Under the pieces are notes generated by a model. The model did no database searches, was not told the origin of the DNA, and saw only the letters and a list, made by a program, of their open reading frames with translations. A program made the position numbers and the translations under genes. Of a DNA stretch of 64,000 nt, positions 28,976 to 38,100 are shown in pieces (position 1 is the stretch's first letter; each line of letters opens with the position of its first letter). Source of the DNA: Stieleria tagensis (lineage in GTDB: Bacteria; Planctomycetota; Planctomycetia; Pirellulales; Pirellulaceae); assembly GCF_024129865.1 (NCBI RefSeq), contig NZ_JAMYFE010000007.1:1-64000 (forward strand). Direction: 5' to 3'.

Positions 28976-30259
28976 TCACTCCGCAGCGATCTCATAGGCA
29001 TACATCAGATCCTGGTCACGGATGATCAATCGGCCATTTGCAACCACCGGGTGCGTCCAAATGGCGCCGGACTTGCGCGGGATCTGGGTCTGCGCGGGCA
29101 ACGTCAACCGACCGCGCTGGTTCCAACCGCTCGGATCGGCTTCGATCAACGTCACCGATCCGTCGGCGTCGCCGTAACAGTACAACCGGCCGTCGGCATA
29201 ACAAATGGAACCGCTGCGATTCTCGCCGGCCGACTCGCGCCACAAGACCTCGCCGCTTTCCAGACGCTGCGCCATCCAATTGCCACGAGCTTGCTTGGTC
29301 AATCCATAGATCACTCCATCGACCAACACCACACCACCGTGGTGGTTCTCCATGGTTTTCGAGGTCAACGCGTAAACCGGATCGGCTGCGATTCCGTCAT
29401 CGGTTTCGCGCAGTTTCAGCAGTGTGTTGCCAGCCCCGTAGGCGCTGGTGTGATACAGCAGATCACCGGATAAAACCGGCGTCGGAATCACTGCCACTTT
29501 GTTCCCCGTCGCCGAATCGGCGAACAGTTGTTTGCCACTGTCGGCATCAAACGCCAACACACCCGGCTCGCTGGCAGTGACATAAAACGATTGTTTGCCC
29601 AAGCGGCCTTTGATCACCGAGACATACTGCGCCGGGATATCAACGTCTTGAGTCGACCAGATTTTCTTGCCCGTGCGCCGGTCCAAACCGACCATAAAGT
29701 TGCTGCCGCCCGGGGTCACCACCACGCGTTCTCCATCGACCAGCGGCGATTCACTATAGCCCCAGTTGGGAATCGACCCACCAAGGTCGTCGACCGATTC
29801 CACTTGCCACGCGATGACGCCGTCGGTCTTGCCAAGCGCCGCAATCGTGCCAATGTCGGACAACACAAACACCTGGTCACCATCAACGGTTGGCGTAGCG
29901 CGTTGCCCATCACCCCAACCGGTGTTGTAATCTTCGCCTTGGCCGGCGCGACCGATCGCCGTCTGCCAACGCACCGATCCATCGGTCAACGACAAACAGA
30001 CCACAACGCTCTGGCCGTCGATCGAACCCATCGTAAACACATCGTCACCGACGACCGAAACCGCGGAGTATCCGGTGCCCAAACCGTCGGCACTCCAGGC
30101 CAATTTCGGGCCGCCGTCGGGCCATTGCTGAAGCAACCGCTGCGGTGCCGCATGGCCATCCCGATTTGGACCACGCCACTGCGGCCAATCCGCATTCTGA
30201 GCCACAACCATTCCCGGCAACAGCACGATCGTCATCAAAATCGCAGCAAACTTATTCAT
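28976..30259 (-). CDS. Exported PQQ-type beta-propeller protein
   Basis: 427 residues with a signal peptide (MNKFAAILMTIVLLPGMVVAQ). The mature N-terminus has the planctomycete hallmark ADWPQWRGPNRDG. The remainder is made of repeats of the PQQ-binding-like propeller: a strand, then L-x-x-x-D/T-G-x-x-x-W. Examples are LTDGSVRWQTAIGRAG, KTDGVIAWQVESV, RRTGKKIWSTQDV, FDADSGKQLF and ESGEVLWRESAGE. Such proteins are abundant in planctomycetes and are mostly assumed to be scaffold or redox proteins; no substrate can be assigned. It is transcribed toward the ECF sigma gene but separated by about 100 bases with a palindrome, so a shared transcript is uncertain. Confidence 0.88.
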   Translation of the reverse strand: MNKFAAILMTIVLLPGMVVAQNADWPQWRGPNRDGHAAPQRLLQQWPDGGPKLAWSADGLGTGYSAVSVVGDDVFTMGSIDGQSVVVCLSLTDGSVRWQTAIGRAGQGEDYNTGWGDGQRATPTVDGDQVFVLSDIGTIAALGKTDGVIAWQVESVDDLGGSIPNWGYSESPLVDGERVVVTPGGSNFMVGLDRRTGKKIWSTQDVDIPAQYVSVIKGRLGKQSFYVTASEPGVLAFDADSGKQLFADSATGNKVAVIPTPVLSGDLLYHTSAYGAGNTLLKLRETDDGIAADPVYALTSKTMENHHGGVVLVDGVIYGLTKQARGNWMAQRLESGEVLWRESAGENRSGSICYADGRLYCYGDADGSVTLIEADPSGWNQRGRLTLPAQTQIPRKSGAIWTHPVVANGRLIIRDQDLMYAYEIAAE

Positions 30260-30443
30260 CGACAGTCAAATGGTTGAGGCGGGAAACCATGGATCAGAAG
30301 AAACGACAGGAACAGATCAATATAGCGGATCCGATTCCTCGAATACGGAACACAGCAATCAACGATAGCAGGCGTGCGTCGCGTGAGCCATTGAATCGCA
30401 AACGCACCACGTTCAAAACAGACAACAAAAATGGCAATGCTTG

Positions 30444-31031
30444 TCAGCTTCTGCGGGCCGTGCAGTCAACGTCTGGCAAATCCCGGTAAACCGCGCCCCA
30501 ACTGTTGTGGCGGGTCAAACAGGCCACCACTTGGGGAAGTGGCTGGGCGTAGATCCCCGGCAGATCGATTTCCCCCGGATGATCAGTGGTGAACGCAAGT
30601 CGCTCCGTTGGTGGATCAAACCGCGCGTCGATTCCGTCACGATTGCCTCGCGGGTCGATGCGATACCAACCCCACGGCGGCAGATACACCGCGTTGAATC
30701 CGTGCAGACAAAACGGGGGTTGGTCACCGGCAACCGTCAGCCGCTGATAGCACATCCCGGCGGGAATTCGGTTGGCTCGCAACAGCGCGCACAACAGATG
30801 ACTTTTGGCATAACAGTATCCCGTCCCGTGCATCAGCACGTCCGAGGCGCGACAGGTCACGGGGTTCAGTTGAAAATCGCTGCTATGACGGATCTGGTCA
30901 CGCACGAATTCGAAACAGCGCCGCGCTGTGTCGATTGCATCTGCACCACACAACTGCACCGCCACGCGCCGGATCTCGGCGGCGTCGTGATCAATCACAC
31001 TACAGACGCCTAGATAGTCATCGGGATTCAC
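30444..31031 (-). CDS. Transglutaminase-like cysteine protease family protein
   Basis: About 195 residues, cytoplasmic. A transglutaminase-type triad is readable: C73 in GTGYCYAKSHLLCALLRA, H110 in LHGFNAVYL and D126 in WYRIDPRGN. The order and spacing C-H-D match the transglut_core family, whose bacterial members are proteases or amide-bond transferases. I choose the GTG at 31031 because it overlaps the yraN stop in a GTGA arrangement; a GTG at 31037 is two codons earlier. Coupling to yraN suggests one transcript, although no functional link between the two is known. The 184 bases between this gene and the next plus-end neighbour hold no gene I can support. Confidence 0.85.
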   Translation of the reverse strand: MNPDDYLGVCSVIDHDAAEIRRVAVQLCGADAIDTARRCFEFVRDQIRHSSDFQLNPVTCRASDVLMHGTGYCYAKSHLLCALLRANRIPAGMCYQRLTVAGDQPPFCLHGFNAVYLPPWGWYRIDPRGNRDGIDARFDPPTERLAFTTDHPGEIDLPGIYAQPLPQVVACLTRHNSWGAVYRDLPDVDCTARRS

Positions 31032-31498
31032 GACCACAAATCAAACTCACCGGCGGCTTCAAAGGCATGTTCGTAGTGCTGAATTTTGGTCGGCTGGGGC
31101 GATCCATCGGGCCACCAGATCGCGACCACGTCAAACCGGCAGGGCGTCCCTAGTAGATTGCGACGTTTGAGAAATCGCAGTGCAGCACGAGTGATCCGCG
31201 TTTGCTTGTTCGCGTCCACTCGATCGGCTGGATGACCGGGACGAAGCGTCCGCAGCGTTTTGACCTCAACAAAAACCATCGTACGAGTTCGCTTGTCGGC
31301 GGCAATGACATCGATTTCACCACCGCGGTCGGACTCGCTTTCGGCGATCACGACCAACCCTTTTTGTCGCAACAATCGCGCGGCGACCTGTTCGCCTTGC
31401 CGCCCGATCGGCGCCTGCGGATCCACACGACCGTACCGCCAATCCTGATAACGACCGTGCAACCGGCCGAGCGTGCTGGCAAGCGGAAGCCTGGGCAT
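31028..31498 (-). CDS. YraN family (UPF0102) endonuclease-like protein
   Basis: 156 residues with the family's nuclease-like core: GRQGEQVAARLLRQKG, then RGGEIDVIAADKRTRTMVFVEVK. This matches the E...D...E-x-K arrangement of the PD-(D/E)XK fold seen in YraN. The cellular role is not settled; members are often found near rplS/trmD and rnhB, and here it is downstream of rplS. The spacer to rplS is 369 bases and full of palindromes, so it is probably on a separate transcript. The C-terminus overlaps the transglutaminase start. Length is slightly above the usual 120 residues because of an N-terminal extension. Confidence 0.88.
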   Translation of the reverse strand: MPRLPLASTLGRLHGRYQDWRYGRVDPQAPIGRQGEQVAARLLRQKGLVVIAESESDRGGEIDVIAADKRTRTMVFVEVKTLRTLRPGHPADRVDANKQTRITRAALRFLKRRNLLGTPCRFDVVAIWWPDGSPQPTKIQHYEHAFEAAGEFDLWS

Positions 31499-31867
31499 AG
31501 CGCCGGCGCCCCTGTGGTGGGAGGAAGCAGACCTTGGCTAGAAAGCGGCGCTGGGACGCAATTTCAGTTGCGTTTTATTACAACCCGACGCGTGAGTTTT
31601 GAAGTTGCGCTTTAACAGCCCGGAGGGCGATACACGAATTGCCGGCGGTGTGAGCCGCCGGTAATTCAAGTGATTTAGTTGCCAGCCCAGAGGGCGACAC
31701 AAGCTTTCACGCAGCGGTGCTGGATGACTGTGTCGCCCTCCGGGCTATGGGGGGCTCATTCCTTATTGATTCGGCGACTTACGCCGCCGGCAGTACATGT
31801 GCCGCCCGCTGGGCTTGAGAAATCGCAACGTCAAAACTCACGCCTCTCGTTTGCCACGCGGCGTTGC
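31499..31867. repeat. Spacer rich in REP-like palindromes between rplS and yraN
   Basis: No gene is supported in these 369 bases. Three structures are visible. GCGTGAGTTTTGAAGTTGC (31590-31608, match continuing to 31612) has an inverted relative at 31821-31843. GAATTGCCGGCGG (31636-31648) pairs with CCGCCGGTAATTC (31655-31667) with one mismatch. AGCCCAGAGGGCGACACA (31684-31701) pairs with TGTGTCGCCCTCCGGGCT (31729-31746) with one mismatch, and AGCCCGGAGGGCGATACAC is also present at 31617-31635. The AACCCGACGCGTGA core lies at 31582-31595. Confidence 0.7.
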
Positions 31868-32221
31868 TTACGAACGACGACGTTCTTTCAAACGAACGGC
31901 TTTGCCGACGCGACCACGCAAGAAGTACAATTTGGCGCGTCGTACGACACCGCTGCGCTTGACTTCGACTTTCTCGATGCGGGGGCTGTGGATGGGGAAT
32001 TTACGCTCCACACCTTCACCGGCCACGATGCGTCGAACGACAAACATCTCTTTGGATCCACTGCCCGAAATCGCGATCACGACACCGGTGAAAACTTGGA
32101 TCCGCTCTTTGTTGCCTTCCAAAATTCGCAAGTGAACGTCAACGGTATCACCGATTTCGAACTTCGGCGGGTTTTCTTTGATCGAGGTCTTTTCGACCTT
32201 GTCCATGATGGCTTGGCTCAT
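31868..32221 (-). CDS. rplS: 50S ribosomal protein L19
   Basis: 117 residues, the normal length. The family signature is clear: [30 protein letters not shown], the [24 protein letters not shown] core and the C-terminal [18 protein letters not shown]19 sits at the subunit interface near the 30S head. It follows trmD by 59 bases on the same strand, as in most bacteria. The ATG at 32221 gives [11 protein letters not shown]; the internal ATG five codons later is possible. Confidence 0.97.
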   Translation of the reverse strand: MSQAIMDKVEKTSIKENPPKFEIGDTVDVHLRILEGNKERIQVFTGVVIAISGSGSKEMFVVRRIVAGEGVERKFPIHSPRIEKVEVKRSGVVRRAKLYFLRGRVGKAVRLKERRRS

Positions 32222-32280
32222 CGCTCTCTCTTCTTCTTTGGTTTAACGTGCGCGACAGGCGCGCCCGGCTAGGTGGTTTG

Positions 32281-32979
32281 TTAATTGTCTTCTTGGTCGA
32301 GCAAGTCGGCTCGGCGCTGTTTCGTTCGGTTGCGACTTTGCTCGGTCCGCCAGGCAGCAATCGCTTCATGATTACCGCTCAACAAAACCTCGGGCACGCT
32401 GTGCCCGCGAAATTCTCTCGGTCGCGTGTACTGTGGAAACTCCAACAACCGATTTCCTCGGCTGAATGAATCATCCACACTACTGTTTTCATCACCGAGC
32501 ACACCGGGCAGTAATCGCACGACGCCGTCGATGATCGTCATCGCTGCGACTTCGCCTCCATTGAGAACGAAATCCCCGATGCTCACCTCCTCTGGTTCCA
32601 ACAGGTCGATCACTCGTTGATCGAACCCTTCATAGCGACCGCACAACAACATCACTCGGTCGCTGACCGCCAAGTCTTCGGCCATTCGCTGGTCGAATCG
32701 TTTGCCTTGCGGCGTCAATAGGATTTTTCTGGCCGGCGTCTGCACCATTTGATCGACGTCTTCGATGCAGGGCACCGTCACATCGACTTGCAGCAACATG
32801 CCGGGTCCGCCACCGAACGGTCGATCATCCACCTTGCGGTGCGGCGTGTCGGCGGCCCAATCACGCAAATCATGTCGGTGGATTTCGACCAGACCTTTCT
32901 GGATCGCTTTTTCCAACAAGCTTTGCGTCAGGTAACCGTCGAAGATCGCCGGGAACAGGGTGACGATGTCAAATCGCAC
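32281..32979 (-). CDS. trmD: tRNA (guanine-N1-)-methyltransferase TrmD
   Basis: 232 residues. TrmD methylates G37 at N1 in tRNAs reading CNN codons, using S-adenosylmethionine through a trefoil-knot fold. The start MRFDIVTLFPAIFDGYL, PFGGGPGMLLQ, LLCGRYEGFDQRVID and GDFVLNGGEVAAMTIIDGVVRLLPGVLG are all family hallmarks. The start codon is GTG with GGAG nine bases upstream. It follows rpsP by 30 bases and precedes rplS. The rimM gene, which normally lies between rpsP and trmD in many bacteria, is absent here. Confidence 0.97.
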   Translation of the reverse strand: MRFDIVTLFPAIFDGYLTQSLLEKAIQKGLVEIHRHDLRDWAADTPHRKVDDRPFGGGPGMLLQVDVTVPCIEDVDQMVQTPARKILLTPQGKRFDQRMAEDLAVSDRVMLLCGRYEGFDQRVIDLLEPEEVSIGDFVLNGGEVAAMTIIDGVVRLLPGVLGDENSSVDDSFSRGNRLLEFPQYTRPREFRGHSVPEVLLSGNHEAIAAWRTEQSRNRTKQRRADLLDQEDN

Positions 32980-33009
32980 GGATCAATTCTCCCGGAACAA
33001 CTGCCGATT

Positions 33010-33438
33010 TCACTCAGCAGCTGCTTCGGTTTCTGCAGCCGGTTCTTCTGCCGCGGGCGCTTCTTCAGCAGCAGCTTCTTCGGCTGGGGCTTCAGCGGCA
33101 ACCGGTTTGGCAGCTTCCGGGGGTGCGGGGGTGTATTCTTTGCGGCGACCAAGTCGCTCCAGAGCTTCTTTTTGGGCATCCAAGTGGGTGCCATCGGTAC
33201 CGTACTTTTTGATCAGTACAGCGACCTTTTCGCTCGGTTGGGCACCGACACCGATCCAGTGATCGACGCGATCACCTTTCAACTGCACGCGGGCATCGGT
33301 TTCGGGGCACATCGGGTCGTAAAAACCCAACTCTTCAATCACCCGACCGTCACGCGGCGACCGTTGGTCCATCGCGCAAACTCGGAAGAAAGGTCGGTGG
33401 GTACGACCCATCTTTTTCAGACGGATTCGAACTGCCAT
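33010..33438 (-). CDS. rpsP: 30S ribosomal protein S16 with long Ala/Glu-rich tail
   Basis: 142 residues. Residues 1-85 are standard S16: MAVRIRLKKMGRTHRPFFRV, RDGRVIEELGFYDP and VDHWIGVGAQPSEKVAVLIKK. Most S16 proteins end at 80-90 residues. Here a tail of about 50 residues follows, rich in A, E and P (KPVAAEAPAEEAAAEEAP and similar), likely disordered and acidic, on an otherwise basic protein. The start is a clear ATG. It lies 55 bases after ffh on the same strand and leads into trmD. Confidence 0.96.
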   Translation of the reverse strand: MAVRIRLKKMGRTHRPFFRVCAMDQRSPRDGRVIEELGFYDPMCPETDARVQLKGDRVDHWIGVGAQPSEKVAVLIKKYGTDGTHLDAQKEALERLGRRKEYTPAPPEAAKPVAAEAPAEEAAAEEAPAAEEPAAETEAAAE

Positions 33439-33493
33439 TGCTTACTCACTCCAGGAAAAAACTAACTGTGTCAAATGGACGGGTTATCTGTAT

Positions 33494-34969
33494 TTAGCGT
33501 TTATTTCGCTTCATCTGTCGCTTCATCTTTTCGCGATCTTTGCGCAATTTGGCGCGTTCGGCATTGGACAATCGCTTGCCAGTCGGTTTCTTGACTCGCA
33601 TGCCACCCAACCCGCCGTCGCCGCTTGCCATCGCACCTTGCAACTGTTGCATCATGCGAGCGCGATCCATGGTGGATCCGCCGGCCATGCCCTGCATCAG
33701 GGGCTTCATCACTTCAAACTGCTTGACCAACTGGCTGATCACCGGCGTCTGCACACCGGCACCTTTGGCGATCCGAGTCCGCCTGGCGGCGTCGATCAGT
33801 TTGGGGTTCTTCCGTTCCGCCGCGGTCATGCTGTTGATCGCACCGATGGTCTGGCGAATGCCGCCGGCGGCCTCTTCGCTATTCATCGCATCCTTGAACT
33901 GCCCCATTCCGGGCATCAGGCTCATCATCCGGCCCATCAGACCCGGCTTGCTGACCTTTTCCATCATGTTCTTAAAATCGTCCAGCGTGAAGTCGCCGGA
34001 AGCCATTTTCGCTTCCAATTCCTCCCGCTCTTGTTCATCGACGATCCGATGCGCCTCGGCAGCCGCGGCGACAATGTCGCCCATCTGCAAGATCCGGCCG
34101 GCCATGCCCTCCGGTCGAAACGGCTCAAGCGCATCAAAATGCTCACCGGTGCCGATGAACTTGATCGGCACCCCGGTGATGTGTTTTACCGACAGCAACG
34201 CCCCGCCGCGGGCATCACCATCCAATTTGGTCATGATCACGCCGTCCAACTCGAGCGATTTGTTGAACGCGTCAGCGCTATTGACGGCATCTTGGCCGGT
34301 CATCCCGTCAACCACCAGATACACCTGGTCGGGACCAACCTTTTTGTCGATTCGCGACAGTTCGGCCATCAGCTCTTCGTCAATCGCCAACCGGCCGGCG
34401 GTGTCCAAGATCACCACCCGAGCCCCATCGGCAACGGCCTGGGCGACACCGTTTTTGCAAACCTTGACGGGGTCTTTATTGTCCGGTTCGCTGTAAACCG
34501 GCACATCTAACTGTTGACCGATGACCTTCAATTGCTCGATCGCAGCCGGACGCTGCAGGTCGGCGGCGACCAATGTCGGCTTGATCCCCTGCTCTTTCAA
34601 CAGTTGTGACAGCTTGCCACAAGTTGTCGTTTTCCCGCTGCCCTGCAACCCGCACAGCATGATGATCGTCGGGCGATCGGCCTTCAAATGGATCGACGGA
34701 TCCACCGGCCCCAGGATCGAAACCAATTCCGAATGGACGATCGAAACCAGTTCTTCTTCCGGTCGCAGACTTAGCAGGACCTTGCGTCCGAGCGCTCGCT
34801 CGGTCACCTGCTTCATGAATTCCTGGACAACCGGGTAACTCACGTCGGCTTCGAGCAGCGAGCGTTGAACGATGTCCAACCCATCGCGCATATTGCCTTC
34901 GGTCAGCTTGCCTTTGCCACGCAAGCTTTTGAACGCCGATTGCAAACCGTCCGAAAGGGAATCAAACAC
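33494..34969 (-). CDS. ffh: Signal recognition particle protein Ffh
   Basis: 491 residues with the three SRP54 domains. The N domain opens FDSLSDGLQSAFKSLRGKG. The G domain carries GLQGSGKTTT (P-loop), DTAGRLAID and TKLDGDARGGALLS. The C-terminal M domain is methionine-rich (GLMGRMMSLMPGMG, MKPLMQGMAGG) and ends in a basic tail. It binds signal sequences and 4.5S RNA and, with FtsY, targets proteins to the membrane. I place the start at the GTG at 34969, which gives the standard first residues; in-frame upstream codons to 35026 look non-coding. It opens the ffh-rpsP-trmD-rplS cluster, with a plausible promoter at 35066-35095. Confidence 0.97.
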   Translation of the reverse strand: MFDSLSDGLQSAFKSLRGKGKLTEGNMRDGLDIVQRSLLEADVSYPVVQEFMKQVTERALGRKVLLSLRPEEELVSIVHSELVSILGPVDPSIHLKADRPTIIMLCGLQGSGKTTTCGKLSQLLKEQGIKPTLVAADLQRPAAIEQLKVIGQQLDVPVYSEPDNKDPVKVCKNGVAQAVADGARVVILDTAGRLAIDEELMAELSRIDKKVGPDQVYLVVDGMTGQDAVNSADAFNKSLELDGVIMTKLDGDARGGALLSVKHITGVPIKFIGTGEHFDALEPFRPEGMAGRILQMGDIVAAAAEAHRIVDEQEREELEAKMASGDFTLDDFKNMMEKVSKPGLMGRMMSLMPGMGQFKDAMNSEEAAGGIRQTIGAINSMTAAERKNPKLIDAARRTRIAKGAGVQTPVISQLVKQFEVMKPLMQGMAGGSTMDRARMMQQLQGAMASGDGGLGGMRVKKPTGKRLSNAERAKLRKDREKMKRQMKRNKR

Positions 34970-35065
34970 GCTAAAACAGGAAAAAACGAGGGTGGAACGC
35001 CAAACCCAAACTGTGCCACGAACCACCCAACGGGCGCACCGATAGCGATCTCGGGAAAGCCCGGC

Positions 35066-35095
35066 AGTTTACGAGGGACTGCCCCGTTTTGTAAA
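35066..35095 (-). promoter_or_regulatory. Candidate sigma-70-type promoter for the ffh cluster
   Basis: On the minus strand, TTTACA (35095-35090) and TAAACT (35071-35066) match the -35 consensus at five of six and the -10 consensus at four of six positions, with an 18-base spacer. They lie about 100 bases upstream of the ffh GTG and just inside the gap after the ABC-hydrolase gene. This is a visual match only. Confidence 0.35.
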
Positions 35096-35107
35096 TGGAG
35101 AAAGCCC

Positions 35108-38100
35108 CTACTTTGCCTGTGGTTTCACAGGTTCGCCCAATTTGGCCTGCGATAGCACCCACTCCAATGGCTCTGTATCGGACACCAACCCGGTGTGCGA
35201 AAGTGGAAAACTTGTCGAACTTGCCGGATCTGATAGTCCTAACGCGCTGCGGACGGTGACCGCCCCATCCCCCCGCCCCTGACGCAGTTCGTCGGCTGCC
35301 AACAACTTCTGCAACCGCTCGGAGTACCCTTCGGCGACGGTTAAGCGCATCAACTCCGCCGGCAACTCCAGCGCCAATCGCTCGCGGCGGCTGGCGCCGA
35401 TGAAACTTTTGGTGCCCGCGGCCAGGTGAAATCGAATCCCGACCGGCCGTGGCCGCTGATGCAATCGACGCAAAAACTCACTGCCCGGGATCAACGCCCG
35501 CGCCGCTTCGCCACGGCCGTCGGCAATCGTGTCCAGCGCACCGGGTGTCTGTGTCGCCAACCGGTACGCCACGTCGAACAATTCCAACTCGTCGTGGAAC
35601 TCGGCCAACGCTGATCCGTGAAACGGGCTGCCGAGCGTAAAGACGTCGGGCACCAAATCAGCCGGAAACCCCGGCTCGGTGACCGCCCAGGTCGCAACCA
35701 ACCCGCCCAGGGAATGCGCAACGATATGAATTCGAACCCCGGGATGCAGCTTTTGAAACTCGATCAGCTGCTCGGCCAGTAGACGACCAACCTGATCAGG
35801 TGGCCCGTCATTGGGATAATCAAATCGCATCGATGCGATCCCTCGCGCCCGCAATTCACGCGCAGACGCCACGAACGTTGACGCACCGCCCTCCAACCCA
35901 TGCACAAACAAAACCACATCCCCGTCCGCTGGCACCGCATCAGCACCGATCAATCGCGGCGGAGCCAATCGTTTCATCAAGTCCCAGTGCGGCGTCTGCA
36001 TCAGCTCGATCGTCAACTCGCGCTCGGTCAGCGTGAATCGAATCTTGCCGACCAATTCCAAAGCCACCAACCCGATTCGATCTTGATTGCCGAACTCACG
36101 CCACAGTCGCGTGTCCTCGGCATGTCCGCCCATCGCGCGGCGCAGCTGGTTTTCGTCGTACCGACCATCAATGATCGACAATCGAATGGTTGTCGGCGGT
36201 GAACCAGCCCCCGCCTGTCCCGCATCATCCGCTGGACCCTGCACGTTTTGATCCGCCGGTTGTTGCCCCAGCGCTACCGCTGGCGCCGCGACAGCAAACG
36301 CCAGCAGCCCGGCGACAGCAGCCACCCGCGTCAGTCGGCGAACGCCGATTCGCGTCGATTGCATCAGCAACACAAACCAAGCCGACACAAAGCAAACGCC
36401 CGCGATCACCAGTAGTGCGACCGCCGATCGTCGCTGGGCCACAGCGGCTTTCTCAGGCAGATCCGGCGTGACCGCAAATGAGCGCAGCCATTGGTCGCCA
36501 AAACGTGACAGCGTCGTGTAAGACACCAGCGACGTCACCCACAACGGTTTCTCCGAGTCCATCACCTCATCCTCCCAGTCGTCTTGCGGATCACTGTCCT
36601 CCGAATCGTCGATCTGAATCGTTAACTGGCCGTAATCAGCCAACGGTTCATAACGATCGGGTTTGGAGACCGCAAACGGTGCGCTAAACAGAATTTGAAA
36701 CATCATCACCACCGGCAGGATGGCCGTCGCCACCAACGGCGCGCGTCCGGCGACCGCCGAAATCAACAGCCCCAACAGGGTCGCCGCCAACGAAACGACC
36801 AACAGCACCAGCACCACACCGGGCAGCTGCGTGATCCGCTCGTCAACAAAAAAGGATCGCTGCAACCAGACATGCCGAATCAAATACAGCAGCGCCGCAA
36901 ACACGACGGTCTGAACAAATCCGGCCAGCGTCAACACGGCCGACTTGGCGGTCAAGATCCCGCCCCAACTGAGTCCATACGACCGTTCATAGTCGTACAG
37001 TTCGCGATCACGGGTGATCGACAAATGACTTTGGCTGGCTGACATCCAGATCACTGACACAACAGCCAGAAACCCCAGCCGCGCGATCGGCGCCATCTGG
37101 CCATACAACCCGTCGGCCAAATCACGCTCGGGGTCGGTCGGCACGCTGACCGCCACCGCAACGGCAAACAGCAACGGCACCAACAACCAACCGATCAAAC
37201 AATGGGGCAATCGCAGCGATCCGAGTGAAAACCAGGACAACCGCGGCGACGTTAGTTTTTGTTGCTCGCGTCGCAACAGCACCGGCAACCGCCGCCAATT
37301 CCAATCCAGCGGACCAGCCGAGTGATCGGCCACAACGATCGCTTCGGCATCGCCGGCCTGTTGACGCTGGTCATCGGTTTCGACAGCCCCGCCACCCTCG
37401 GTCGGCTGCATCGTGATCACTCGATCGAATGCGGCCAACACATGACGATGATGGGTCACGGCAATAATGGTGGCCCCTCGAATCGCCAACGATCGCAATA
37501 ACGAAATCACTTCGTCGGCGGTTTCATGATCCAGCCCGCTGTCGGGTTCGTCCAACACGATCACCCCGGCACCGGACAACAATGCCCCGGCGATGCGAAA
37601 CCGCCGCAGTTGGCCGCCGCTCAGTTGGCCCGGAAACTTTTCGGCCGACGAAGGCGACAAACCCACCGAATCCAGCGCCGCATCGATCTCGAACGGCAAC
37701 AACTGGCGTCCATAGATGCGACCGATCGCGCGCAGGGCATCGCCCAGACGCAAATCATGGTGAACCAGATCACGCTGGGGAACAAAGTACACGCGGCCTG
37801 CGGTCTGCAACTGGCCGACCAACCCACTGCCATCGCGGATCGTTTCCAGCAACGTCGACTTGCCACATCCGCTGGGCCCGACCAACGCCGTCATCTGACC
37901 GCGATGGAGAGTCAATCGTGTGCGCGTCAACCTGCCGGGGACTTCCGCATCGACGGCCAAATCAAATCCGGCGATCGGCGACACCGGCACCAGCACTTGT
38001 TTGCCGCTGTCCAACCGCCACGCCAGCGGACCGATCTGTAGCACGTCGCCACCGAGAAGCAGTGCATGATGCATCGGGCGTCCATTGACAAAGACACTCG

